From Dehalococcoidia bacterium (lineage in GTDB: Bacteria; Chloroflexota; Dehalococcoidia; E44-bin15), in NCBI GenBank assembly GCA_030638665.1, contig DAOWEF010000012.1, positions 1 through 17,147 of the forward strand: a DNA stretch of 17,147 bases, given 5' to 3'. Below, piece after piece: positions 1 through 6,369 of the stretch (positions are counted from its first letter, which is position 1; every line of letters begins with the position of its first letter). Below the pieces are notes generated by a model, which was not told the DNA's origin, did no database searches, and saw only the letters and a program-made list of their open reading frames with translations. A program made the translations under genes and the position numbers.

Positions 1-1621
1 CCACTTTGTCGTGCTCAACCTGCCAGTCATCGGAATCCCTACCATCAGGATTGCCCCCGAGTATGATGTCCACACCTCGCCCTGCCATATTGGTGGCGAC
101 CGTTACCGCTCCCAGTCGCCCTGCCTGTGCTACGATGCCCGCCTCCTTTTCATGGTGCTTGGCGTTTAAGACCTGATGGGGGGTGCCATTACGCTTCAGC
201 ATCTCGCTAAGGTGCTCCGACTTCTCGATGGAGACGGTGCCCACCAGCACCGGTCGCTCATCGCCATAGAGCCCTTCTATCTCCCGGGCCACGGCGCGGA
301 ACTTCGCTTCCTCATTCTGGTAAATCTGGTCGGGGCTGTCAGTGCGGATCATCGGCTCATTTGTGGGGATGACCACCACCTCGAGCTTATATATCTTATG
401 GAACTCCTCGGCCTCGGTGACCGCAGTGCCGGTCATCCCGGCAAGCTTTTCATAGAGGCGGAAGTAGTTCTGGAAGGTGATGGTGGCCAGGGTTATGTTC
501 TCCCGTTGCACCTGAACTCCCTCCTTCGCCTCGATGGCCTGGTGCAGTCCATCGGAGTAACGCCGACCATGCATCAGACGCCCGGTGAACTCATCAACGA
601 TGATCACCTGCCCATCCTTGACCATATACTCGCGGTCCCTGCGGAAGAGGACGTGCGCCTTCATAGCGCTTTCCAGGTAATGGGTGAGCAGTTGGTTCGA
701 GGGGTCGTAGAGATCGGGTGCCTTTAAGAGCCCCTCCTTCTTGAGTAACCTCTCCATCTTGGAGATGCCTTCATCGGTGAGGGTCGCTGCCCGATCCCGC
801 TCATCTACCTTGTAATCCACTTCCTGGTGCAGGTGGGGGATCAATTTGGCGAAGATCTGGTATATTTGCGTTGCCTCTGCCGCTGGCCCGCTGATAATTA
901 AGGGGGTGCGTGCCTCATCGATGAGGATGTAGTCCACTTCATCGACGATACCATAGTGAAGGGGGCGCTGCGCGCACTGGGACTGGTCGATGACCATGTT
1001 ATCTCTGAGGTAGTCGAAACCGAACTCGTTGTTGGTGCCGTAGGTGATATCGGCCTCATAGGCCTGGCGGCGGGTGATGGGCCTCAGGTGTCTCCACGCC
1101 GCATCCTCCGACTCGTGATCGGGGTCGAAGAGGAAGGAGGCTTCATGCTGGATGCTGGCTACAGAGACTCCCAGGAGATGATAGATGGGGCCCATCCAGT
1201 GACAGTCTCGTTTTGACAGGTAGTCGTTCACCGTGACCACGTGGGTCCCTTTGCCGGTAAGGGCGTTGAGGTAAATCGGGAGGGTGGCCACCAGGGTCTT
1301 GCCCTCGCCGGTCTTCATCTCGGCGATCTTACCCTGGTGTAGTACGATGCCCCCCATAAGCTGGACATCGAAGTGGCGCTGGGAGAGGGTGCGCTTTGCC
1401 GCCTCCCGAACCGCAGCGAAGGCCTCGGGAAGAAGCTCGTCCAGCGCTTCACCATTCCCTAGCCGAGCCCTGAACTCATCGGTCTTGCGGCGAAGCTCAT
1501 CACTGGACAGGGATTCGAACTGGGGCTCAAGGGAGTTGATGCGCTCGACCGTGGGTTTAAGTCGGCTCAACTCCTTTTCATTGGAATCCGCCAGGCTGCC
1601 AAGCCACTTGAGCATGCTCAT
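1..1621 (-). CDS. secA: Preprotein translocase ATPase SecA (N-terminal part; cut by window edge)
   Basis: SecA is the cytosolic ATPase that drives unfolded preproteins through SecYEG. About 540 N-terminal residues are present. The rest (end of the second ATPase domain, scaffold, wing and C-terminal tail) lies left of position 1. Visible motifs in order: Walker [23 protein letters not shown], the DEVD Walker B box followed by [14 protein letters not shown], the preprotein-crosslinking region, [13 protein letters not shown] and [14 protein letters not shown]. All fit an intact family member. Two in-frame starts exist: ATG at 1621, overlapping the upstream stop as ATGA, and ATG at 1615. The purine-rich GGTGG lies 3 bases from the first and 9 from the second, so 1615 may be the true start (protein beginning MLKWLG). 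It is the last visible gene of the crotonase-prs-DUF2007-secA operon. Confidence 0.97.
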   Translation of the reverse strand, partial: MSMLKWLGSLADSNEKELSRLKPTVERINSLEPQFESLSSDELRRKTDEFRARLGNGEALDELLPEAFAAVREAAKRTLSQRHFDVQLMGGIVLHQGKIAEMKTGEGKTLVATLPIYLNALTGKGTHVVTVNDYLSKRDCHWMGPIYHLLGVSVASIQHEASFLFDPDHESEDAAWRHLRPITRRQAYEADITYGTNNEFGFDYLRDNMVIDQSQCAQRPLHYGIVDEVDYILIDEARTPLIISGPAAEATQIYQIFAKLIPHLHQEVDYKVDERDRAATLTDEGISKMERLLKKEGLLKAPDLYDPSNQLLTHYLESAMKAHVLFRRDREYMVKDGQVIIVDEFTGRLMHGRRYSDGLHQAIEAKEGVQVQRENITLATITFQNYFRLYEKLAGMTGTAVTEAEEFHKIYKLEVVVIPTNEPMIRTDSPDQIYQNEEAKFRAVAREIEGLYGDERPVLVGTVSIEKSEHLSEMLKRNGTPHQVLNAKHHEKEAGIVAQAGRLGAVTVATNMAGRGVDIILGGNPDGRDSDDWQVEHDKV

Positions 1622-1833
1622 TCACCACCGATTATTTTCTTCGCCTCCTCTGCCCTCGATTCCAAAACCGCGACTGTTACCTCCCCCATGCCATCGACAG
1701 TGAAGGCATGGACCGAACTGGCGGCATCCGACCTCAAGATACAAGGTACGCCATTGCTCTCCAACAGGCCCTTTATGAGATGGGCCTCCATCTCACCGGA
1801 GGCGCGGTATACGTCCACTAATTTTTCACTCAT
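1618..1833 (-). CDS. DUF2007-type small protein (putative signal transducing protein)
   Basis: A 71-residue soluble protein resembling the DUF2007 family: a short alpha/beta fold with [20 protein letters not shown], then a central region rich in small residues, then a [17 protein letters not shown] tail. The biochemical function of the family is not established. I chose ATG 1833 because GGTGA lies 5 bases upstream; two GTG codons at 1842 and 1839 are in-frame alternatives that add three residues. The gene starts 9 bases after the prs stop, and its TGA overlaps the secA ATG by 4 bp. It is therefore probably cotranscribed with both and translationally coupled to secA. The identification rests on overall pattern, with no catalytic motif to test. 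Confidence 0.75.
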   Translation of the reverse strand: MSEKLVDVYRASGEMEAHLIKGLLESNGVPCILRSDAASSVHAFTVDGMGEVTVAVLESRAEEAKKIIGGE

Positions 1834-1842
1834 AGTCACCAC

Positions 1843-2784
1843 TCACTCGAACATCGCCCCCACCGAGAGCCCGGCGTGGATGCGGTGGATCGCTTCGCCA
1901 AGGAGCGATGCCATGGAGAGGACAATGATCTTTTCGTTCGTCTTGCTCTCTGGGATGGGGATAGTATCGGTGACCACCACCTCCTTAACCGGGCTTTTAG
2001 CGATCCTCTTCGTGGCGGAGCTGGAGAAGACAGGGTGAGTGCAACAGGCATAAATCTCGGTGGCCCCAGCCTGCTCCAAAGCGGCCACCGCAGTGACTAG
2101 TGAGCCCGCGGTATCGATCTCATCATCGATCAGAAGGGCGCGCATCCCGGCGACATCGCCAATGATATTAAGGGTCTCCGCCTTATTGTCATTGCCCACC
2201 CTGCGCTTCTCAATAATGGCCAAAGGGGTATTGAGCCGCTCCGCGAGGTCGCGGGCCCGCTTGGAGATGCCGATGTCGGTGGCGACAACTACCAGATTAC
2301 CCAGGGCCTTAGTTTCGAAATAGTTGCCCAACATATAGAGCGCGGTCAATTCATCTACCGGGATGGTGAAGAAGCCCTGAATCTGCCCGGCGTGAAGGTC
2401 CATGGTCAACAGGCGGTTGGCCCCCGCTACTGTGATCATATCGGCGATCAGCCGTGCTGTTATCGGCACCCGTGGCTGGTCCTTCTTATCGGTGCGCCCA
2501 TAGCCAAAATAGGGGACCACTGCGGTGATGCGCCCCGCCGAAGCCCGCCTCAGGGCATCGAGCATGATGAGCAGCTCCATGAGGCTCTTATTCACCGGGG
2601 ATGAGATCGACTGGATGACAAAGACATCTCGCTCCCGCACATTCTCCAGAATGCGCACAAAGGTATTCTCATTGCTGAATTCGAAGACCTCAGCCTGGCC
2701 CAAAGGGATGCCCAGATAATCGCAGATCCCCTGGGCTAAAGCGGGGTGGGCATTTCCGGTAAAAACCTTCAGCTCGTCAATCAA
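1843..2784 (-). CDS. prs: Ribose-phosphate pyrophosphokinase (PRPP synthase)
   Basis: Makes PRPP from ribose 5-phosphate and ATP, feeding purine, pyrimidine, histidine, tryptophan and NAD synthesis. The 313-residue length is normal for class I enzymes. Seen in order: FSNENTFVRI, the ATP-site region PYFGYGRTDKKDQPRVPITA, the divalent-metal/PRPP segment TMDLHAGQIQGFF, the flexible-loop EKRR, and the ribose-5-phosphate loop IDDEIDTAGS. Several consensus residues differ from the common forms: VVATDIGISKRAR instead of VVSPDxGGVxRAR, EKRR instead of DKRR, and DDEIDTAGS instead of DDMIDTAGT. The reading frame is intact and the metal-binding DLH is present, so I expect an active enzyme. The start is TTG at 2784 with GGAGG 8 bases upstream; an ATG closer to that site is out of frame. 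It begins 22 bases after the crotonase stop. Confidence 0.96.
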   Translation of the reverse strand: MIDELKVFTGNAHPALAQGICDYLGIPLGQAEVFEFSNENTFVRILENVRERDVFVIQSISSPVNKSLMELLIMLDALRRASAGRITAVVPYFGYGRTDKKDQPRVPITARLIADMITVAGANRLLTMDLHAGQIQGFFTIPVDELTALYMLGNYFETKALGNLVVVATDIGISKRARDLAERLNTPLAIIEKRRVGNDNKAETLNIIGDVAGMRALLIDDEIDTAGSLVTAVAALEQAGATEIYACCTHPVFSSSATKRIAKSPVKEVVVTDTIPIPESKTNEKIIVLSMASLLGEAIHRIHAGLSVGAMFE

Positions 2785-2806
2785 GGCTCATCCCTCCTTA
2801 TTAATG

Positions 2807-3604
2807 TCATCTACCCTTGAAGTGGGCTTCCCTTTTTTCGATAAAGGCATCTACGCCCTCGCGGTGATCCTCGGAGCTCAGCGCCAGCACCTGGCAGGCG
2901 GCTGCCTGCTCCAACGCTGCCTCCAGGTCGCTCTCAAGTGCCTTATAGGCCATCATCTTGGACATTTGGACGGCCAGCGGGGGGTTGTTGGCTATCTTCT
3001 GTGCCAGTTCCATGGTCTCCCGCTCAAGGTCATCGGCGGGCACAATCTTGTTCAGTACCCCGATGCGCTCTGCCTCCTCCGCCTTCAGGAAGTCGCCGGT
3101 GAACAGAAACTCAAGTCCTCTGCCCAGCCCCATGAGGCGTGTATAAAGCCATGTACCCCCACCACCAGGTATGAGCCCGACCCTCACGAAACCGTTCCTG
3201 AACCTGGCCTTTTCCGAGCCTACCCTCATATCGCAGGCAAAGGCGAAATCGCAGCCGGCGCCAACAGCAGCGCCGTTAACCATGGCGATGGTCGGTTTGT
3301 CCAACTTTTGAAGCCCGAGGGCCACCTTCTGGTAGCTGTTCCGCACGTTATGGTGCATCTCCACCGGGGTCCCGCTGAGCCCGCCAGCCTTACCGCCTTC
3401 GCTGATATCGGCGCCGGAGCAGAAGACCCTCCCGGCGCCGGTAAGGACCACCACCCTCACATCGTCATTGCGGGCTATTTCATCTATCGCTGCCACCATC
3501 TCCTGCAGCATCTGCTTGTTCAAGGCATTCATCTTATCAGGACGGTTCATGGTTATGGTAGCAATATGCTCCTCTTTTTTAATAATGATGGTCTCAAAAT
3601 CCAC
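2807..3604 (-). CDS. Enoyl-CoA hydratase/isomerase family protein (crotonase fold) lacking the usual hydratase glutamates
   Basis: A 265-residue crotonase-superfamily protein acting on an acyl-CoA thioester in the cytosol. The CoA and oxyanion-hole elements are clear: FCSGADI near residues 61-67 and VNGAAVGAGCDFAFACD near 109-125, followed by GLIPGGGGTW and a TGDFLKAEEAERIG segment. The C-terminal pattern EGVDAFIEKREAHFKGR also resembles hydratases. When aligned by eye with mitochondrial enoyl-CoA hydratase, the two catalytic glutamates (rat E144 and E164) fall at Asp119 and Phe139. The reaction may therefore not be the standard hydration. The GFVRVGLIP..GGTW stretch resembles PaaG-type isomerases, but their aspartate in that loop is glycine here. 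The substrate cannot be named. GTG start with GGGGAG about 6 bases upstream. First gene of the operon with prs, DUF2007 and secA. Confidence 0.9.
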   Translation of the reverse strand: MDFETIIIKKEEHIATITMNRPDKMNALNKQMLQEMVAAIDEIARNDDVRVVVLTGAGRVFCSGADISEGGKAGGLSGTPVEMHHNVRNSYQKVALGLQKLDKPTIAMVNGAAVGAGCDFAFACDMRVGSEKARFRNGFVRVGLIPGGGGTWLYTRLMGLGRGLEFLFTGDFLKAEEAERIGVLNKIVPADDLERETMELAQKIANNPPLAVQMSKMMAYKALESDLEAALEQAAACQVLALSSEDHREGVDAFIEKREAHFKGR

Positions 3605-3651
3605 AGAACTCTCCCCTTATAGCAATACCGTCGGCCAGACCTCAACATTCC

Positions 3652-3660
3652 ATTCTAGCA
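3652..3660 (-). promoter_or_regulatory. Extended -10 promoter for the crotonase-prs-secA operon
   Basis: On the minus strand TGC-TAGAAT gives an extended -10 element (TAGAAT at 3657-3652, TG at 3660-3659). It would start transcription near 3645, about 41 bases before the GTG at 3604. No good -35 hexamer is seen 17 bases upstream, which is usual for extended -10 promoters. Assigned by motif only. Confidence 0.5.
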
Positions 3661-3676
3661 CAAAAAAACCGCTCAA

Positions 3677-3703
3677 TACAATTTATTGTACTCGTCCAGT
3701 ACA
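3677..3703. promoter_or_regulatory. Operator-like overlapping dyads upstream of the crotonase promoter
   Basis: TACAAT-TT-ATTGTA (3677-3690) is a perfect dyad. It shares TGTA with a second dyad, TGTAC-7 bases-GTACA (3687-3703). The first lies at about -32 to -45 relative to the predicted start near 3645, where a repressor could block polymerase. A role in control of the operon is inferred; no regulator gene is in the window. Confidence 0.3.
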
Positions 3704-3704
3704 T

Positions 3705-4040
3705 TGGTGGCACGTCACCGTTCGCCTAATGTGGTTGTCATCTCGAGTGCAGCGAATCAATCTCACCCTTTCCCACACACCCGCCCTGATATGTATTTCT
3801 GCCCCGATAAATCGGGGAGACCCCCGCCCCCGATTATATCGGGGGACTCCCCTTATATAGCTCCTGCTTAATAGAACCTATGGTGTAGCATGGATGTGTT
3901 CTGCTCCACTCGTCCCCGCGGTTGATTTATCGCAAAGCGTCTCGCAATGATAAGTGAAGCGAAATCCACGATAACAAGTATCAACTATCTATCTGAACGA
4001 GATAAATTTAGTGTGTGTGCCTCAATTAGCGATTAAGAGC
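3705..4040. repeat. Gene-free interval with hairpins and degenerate dispersed-repeat units
   Basis: No credible reading frame or RNA gene is seen. Positions 3737-3763 carry a GTCATCTCGAG...GAATCAATCTC unit. On the opposite strand near 3930-3952 is a TCATTGCGAGACGCTTTGCG unit. Both resemble the GTCATTGCGAG...GCAATCTC type of intergenic repeat that I recall from other bacterial genomes. Between them are the two strong hairpins listed separately. I read this as decayed mobile or repeat DNA between the rnc 3' end and the operon promoter. Confidence 0.45.
3802..3852. repeat. Two tandem strong hairpins with a possible enclosing stem
   Basis: Hairpin 1 is CCCCGAT-AA-ATCGGGG (3802-3817). Hairpin 2 is CCCCCGAT-TAT-ATCGGGGG (3827-3845). 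Both use the same stem sequence. GGGGAG at 3814-3819 can also pair with CTCCCC at 3847-3852, enclosing hairpin 2 and competing with hairpin 1. No T-run follows on either strand, so an intrinsic terminator is unlikely. A short dispersed palindromic repeat fits better. Confidence 0.6.
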
Positions 4041-4745
4041 TTATTGCTCCTTCGCCAGGCTCTCCAGTGCCGCCCGCGCTGCCTCTGTCTCCGCCTGCCG
4101 CTTGCTCTTACCCTGCCCCCTGCCAATCACGCTGCCGTCGACAATCACCTCTACGGTGAACTCCTTGGCATGGTCCGGGCCCACTGCCTTAATGGTTCGA
4201 TAAGTGGGGGCCATACGATGCCTTGCCTGGGCGATCTCCTGAAGCTGAGACTTATAGTCTGCAATAAGCCTCTCCTCGATGGCTCTCCCCATCTCGCCAG
4301 AGAAAAGCCTGAGCACAAAATTCCTGCAAGTGGTAAAGCCCCGATCGATCAAGATGGCCCCGACTACCGCTTCAAAGGCTGCTGCTAGGATGGACTGCTT
4401 GGCGCGCCCGCCGCTGGCCTCCTCGCCACGCCCCAGATAAAGGTGGTCGCCAAGCCCCAGAGAGCTGGCTAATCGAGCCAGGGTTTCCTGGCGTACCAGC
4501 GCCGCCCGCAGCTTGGTCATCCCCCCCTCAGATAGGTCGGGGAAATCTTTATAGAGCTTCTCGGCGATAACAAAGCTCAGCAGGGAATCGCCCAGGAACT
4601 CCAGACGCTCGTTAGAGGGCAGGGCGAAGTCGGAATTTTCGTGGAGGTAGGAGCGGTGGACCAGCGCTTGCTTAAGGAGAGCGGGGTCCCCGAAGATAAT
4701 GCCCAGCCTGTCCTGTAATTTCGTAAATTCAGCAAATTCAGCCAA
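4041..4745 (-). CDS. rnc: Ribonuclease III
   Basis: Cuts double-stranded RNA during rRNA and mRNA processing; acts as a cytosolic dimer. The 234-residue length is typical. The catalytic domain carries the signature NERLEFLGDS at residues 45-54 (equivalents of E. coli E38, E41 and D45) and a second metal segment SILAAAFEAVVGAIL at 118-132. A double-stranded-RNA-binding domain follows (about 160-232), beginning DYKSQLQE and ending GKSKRQAETEAARAALESL. Glu125 matches the essential E117, but the metal-ligand aspartate (E. coli D114) is Ala122; the codon at 4380-4382 reads GCA. Start is TTG 4745 with AGGGG 8 bases upstream. The gene is divergent from cca. No terminator is evident after the TAA. 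Confidence 0.96.
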   Translation of the reverse strand: MAEFAEFTKLQDRLGIIFGDPALLKQALVHRSYLHENSDFALPSNERLEFLGDSLLSFVIAEKLYKDFPDLSEGGMTKLRAALVRQETLARLASSLGLGDHLYLGRGEEASGGRAKQSILAAAFEAVVGAILIDRGFTTCRNFVLRLFSGEMGRAIEERLIADYKSQLQEIAQARHRMAPTYRTIKAVGPDHAKEFTVEVIVDGSVIGRGQGKSKRQAETEAARAALESLAKEQ

Positions 4746-4760
4746 GATTCAACCCCTATC

Positions 4761-4789
4761 AACATAATTATCCCGCCTCGATTTGTCAA
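4761..4789 (-). promoter_or_regulatory. Sigma-70-type promoter for rnc
   Basis: On the minus strand a consensus TTGACA (4789-4784), a 17-base spacer and TATGTT (4766-4761) predict a start near 4754, only about 9 bases before the TTG codon. The mRNA would have a very short leader. The element overlaps the promoter region of the divergent cca gene. Confidence 0.6.
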
Positions 4790-4797
4790 GATGAGCA

Positions 4798-4806
4798 TGA
4801 TATAAT
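4798..4806 (+). promoter_or_regulatory. Extended -10 promoter for cca, probably leaderless
   Basis: TG-A-TATAAT is a perfect extended -10 element. Only 8 bases separate it from the cca ATG at 4815, and no Shine-Dalgarno sequence precedes that ATG. Transcription would start at or within about 3 bases of the start codon. Confidence 0.6.
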
Positions 4807-4814
4807 CGAGTCCC

Positions 4815-6083
4815 ATGGAGAACCTGGCCTTAAAGATGCAGGAGCGCCTGCCTGCGGAACTCATCGCTTTTCTCCGCATCGCTGGGGAGGGGGCCGAGGC
4901 ACAAGGGCAGAGACTCTACCTTGTCGGCGGGGCGGTGCGCGATCTTCTGCTGGGACGTCCCAACCTGGACTTCGACCTGGTGGTGGAGGGCGATGCCATT
5001 GCCCTCGCCCGCCGGCTCGCTAAGGGGGAGGGGATTTGGGGGGAGAACGTAAAAGGCGGGGAGCGGGTGACGGTTCACCGTAAATTTGGCACGGCAAAGT
5101 TCCGCCGCGGGAGCTTAAACATCGACCTGGTCACCGCGCGCTCCGAAACTTATGCCAAACCTGGAGCCCTGCCCACGGTGCAGACAGGAACGATCCGGGA
5201 TGACCTTCTCAGGCGGGACTTCTCCATAAACGCCATGGCTATCGACCTGAGCCAAGGTTCCTTTGGCCGGTTACTTGACCCCCATAGTGGCCGGAGCGAC
5301 CTGGAGCAAGGACGAATAATTCGCATCCTTCATGAGCGGAGCTTCATCGATGATGCCACCAGAATTCTTCGAGCGCTTCGCTATGAGCAGAGGCTCGGTT
5401 TTAAGCTGGAGCAAAATACCGAGCGGCTGCTCCGTAAGCATAAATCAATGCTGGATACCATCAGCGGTGATCGGGTAAGGCACGAACTGGAGCTTATCCT
5501 GAAAGAGGACCGTCCCGAGCAAATCCTGGAGCGTGCTCAAGCTCTGGGGGTGCTCCAACAGCTTCACCCCTCCCTGAGAGGCAATGGATGGCTGGCGGAG
5601 AGATTTGGTGAGGCTCGTCAGAAAGCGATAGCTGACTCTGCCCTTTATATATTATTGCTTATCTATTATCTGAGCGAGGAGGAGATTGAGCGCTTCATAG
5701 CCCGCCTTAAGATAGTGGGGGAATTGGAGCGAAACATGCGACAGATGCCCCGACTGAAGGGGGACCTCCCTGCCCTGGCCGACCATGCTCTCCCCCCCAG
5801 CAGCATCTACCGCCTACTAAAGCACTATCCCCCTGGGACGATCGCCGCCTGTGCCCTGGCCAGCGACTCTCCGATAGTTCGCCACCACCTAGAGCGATAC
5901 CTTAACCAGTTACGTTATGTCAAGACATTCCTGGATGGGGAGGACCTGAAAAGATTGGGGGCTAAGCCTGGACCTCGCCTGGGAAGGGTGCTGGAAACAC
6001 TCCGGGAGGCAAAGCTGGATGGTAAGGTGAGCACCAGGGAGGAGGAGGAAGCCCTGGCCAGACAATTGCTGGGGGAGAATTGA
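4815..6083 (+). CDS. cca: tRNA CCA-adding enzyme / tRNA nucleotidyltransferase (class II)
   Basis: Adds or repairs the 3' CCA of tRNAs using CTP and ATP. It is a class II nucleotidyltransferase of 422 residues. The head domain has YLVGGAVRDLLLGRPNLDFD (residues 35-54), including the paired metal aspartates, then VHRKFGTAKF, RRDFSINAMAIDL, LLDPHSGRSDL, and the neck motif FIDDATRILRALRYEQRLGF followed by a helical body. Enzymes of this shape can be full CCA-adding or A-adding only, and the sequence alone does not decide. Both tRNA genes in this window lack an encoded CCA, so CCA addition is needed in this cell. Starts at ATG 4815 behind an extended -10 with no ribosome site, so a leaderless mRNA is likely. 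Divergent from rnc. Confidence 0.95.
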   Translation: MENLALKMQERLPAELIAFLRIAGEGAEAQGQRLYLVGGAVRDLLLGRPNLDFDLVVEGDAIALARRLAKGEGIWGENVKGGERVTVHRKFGTAKFRRGSLNIDLVTARSETYAKPGALPTVQTGTIRDDLLRRDFSINAMAIDLSQGSFGRLLDPHSGRSDLEQGRIIRILHERSFIDDATRILRALRYEQRLGFKLEQNTERLLRKHKSMLDTISGDRVRHELELILKEDRPEQILERAQALGVLQQLHPSLRGNGWLAERFGEARQKAIADSALYILLLIYYLSEEEIERFIARLKIVGELERNMRQMPRLKGDLPALADHALPPSSIYRLLKHYPPGTIAACALASDSPIVRHHLERYLNQLRYVKTFLDGEDLKRLGAKPGPRLGRVLETLREAKLDGKVSTREEEEALARQLLGEN

Positions 6084-6126
6084 GGAGGGTAGGGTGGTCG
6101 GAGTGGGTAGAGTGAAAAAGGGGGAG
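6084..6126 (+). other. G-rich spacer between cca and the zinc-binding protein gene
   Basis: The 49-base gap holds repeated G runs (GGAGGGTAGGGTGGTCGG, then GGG and GGGGG). An RNA or DNA quadruplex is possible on the coding strand. The last run also supplies the GGAG ribosome site of the next gene. Confidence 0.3.
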
Positions 6127-6132
6127 TAAAAA

Positions 6133-6369
6133 TTGGCGGAGATATGTGATGTCTGTGGTGAACCACTGGATGAGAACAATGTCTCCCGCTGCCGGATATG
6201 CGGCGGCAGGTTTTACATGGCTTGGTCTATCGACGCACCGGTGGAAAAATGTGGACAAGCCTGGTTCGAGGAGCGCTCCTGTAGCCTCGGATTTATCTGC
6301 GCCCCCTGCATTAACGAGAATCCCCAGATCAGGCGATCGCTTATCGACACGGGAGGAACACTCCCCTAA
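6133..6369 (+). CDS. Small eight-cysteine zinc-ribbon-like protein, function unknown
   Basis: A 78-residue protein not matched to a named family. Cysteines lie at residues 5, 8, 20, 23, 40, 50, 56 and 59: three CxxC pairs (CDVC, CRIC, CAPC) plus two singles. C5-C8 with C20-C23 would form a treble-clef or zinc-ribbon site, and C56-C59 with C40 and C50 could form a second. There is no signal peptide and no membrane segment. Start is TTG 6133 with GGAG 6 bases upstream. It lies 49 bases after cca on the same strand and may share its transcript. Its TAA stop overlaps the TAG of the convergent helicase gene as CTAA. The cysteine spacing and ribosome site make it credible; the role is unknown. Confidence 0.75.
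   Translation: MAEICDVCGEPLDENNVSRCRICGGRFYMAWSIDAPVEKCGQAWFEERSCSLGFICAPCINENPQIRRSLIDTGGTLP

Noticed and set aside
2804-3622. 272-codon plus-strand frame opposite the crotonase gene
   Set aside because: Long antisense frame caused by codon bias of the crotonase gene; histidine- and proline-rich with no domain.
4784-4806. TTGTCA as a -35 box for cca
   Set aside because: Only 12 bases separate it from TATAAT, too short for sigma-70. The extended TG motif makes a -35 unnecessary.
4577-4879. 100-codon minus-strand frame beginning in cca and covering the rnc start
   Set aside because: It lies in a different frame from rnc with no recognisable product. Its MLIGVES start is simply the rnc leader read out of frame.
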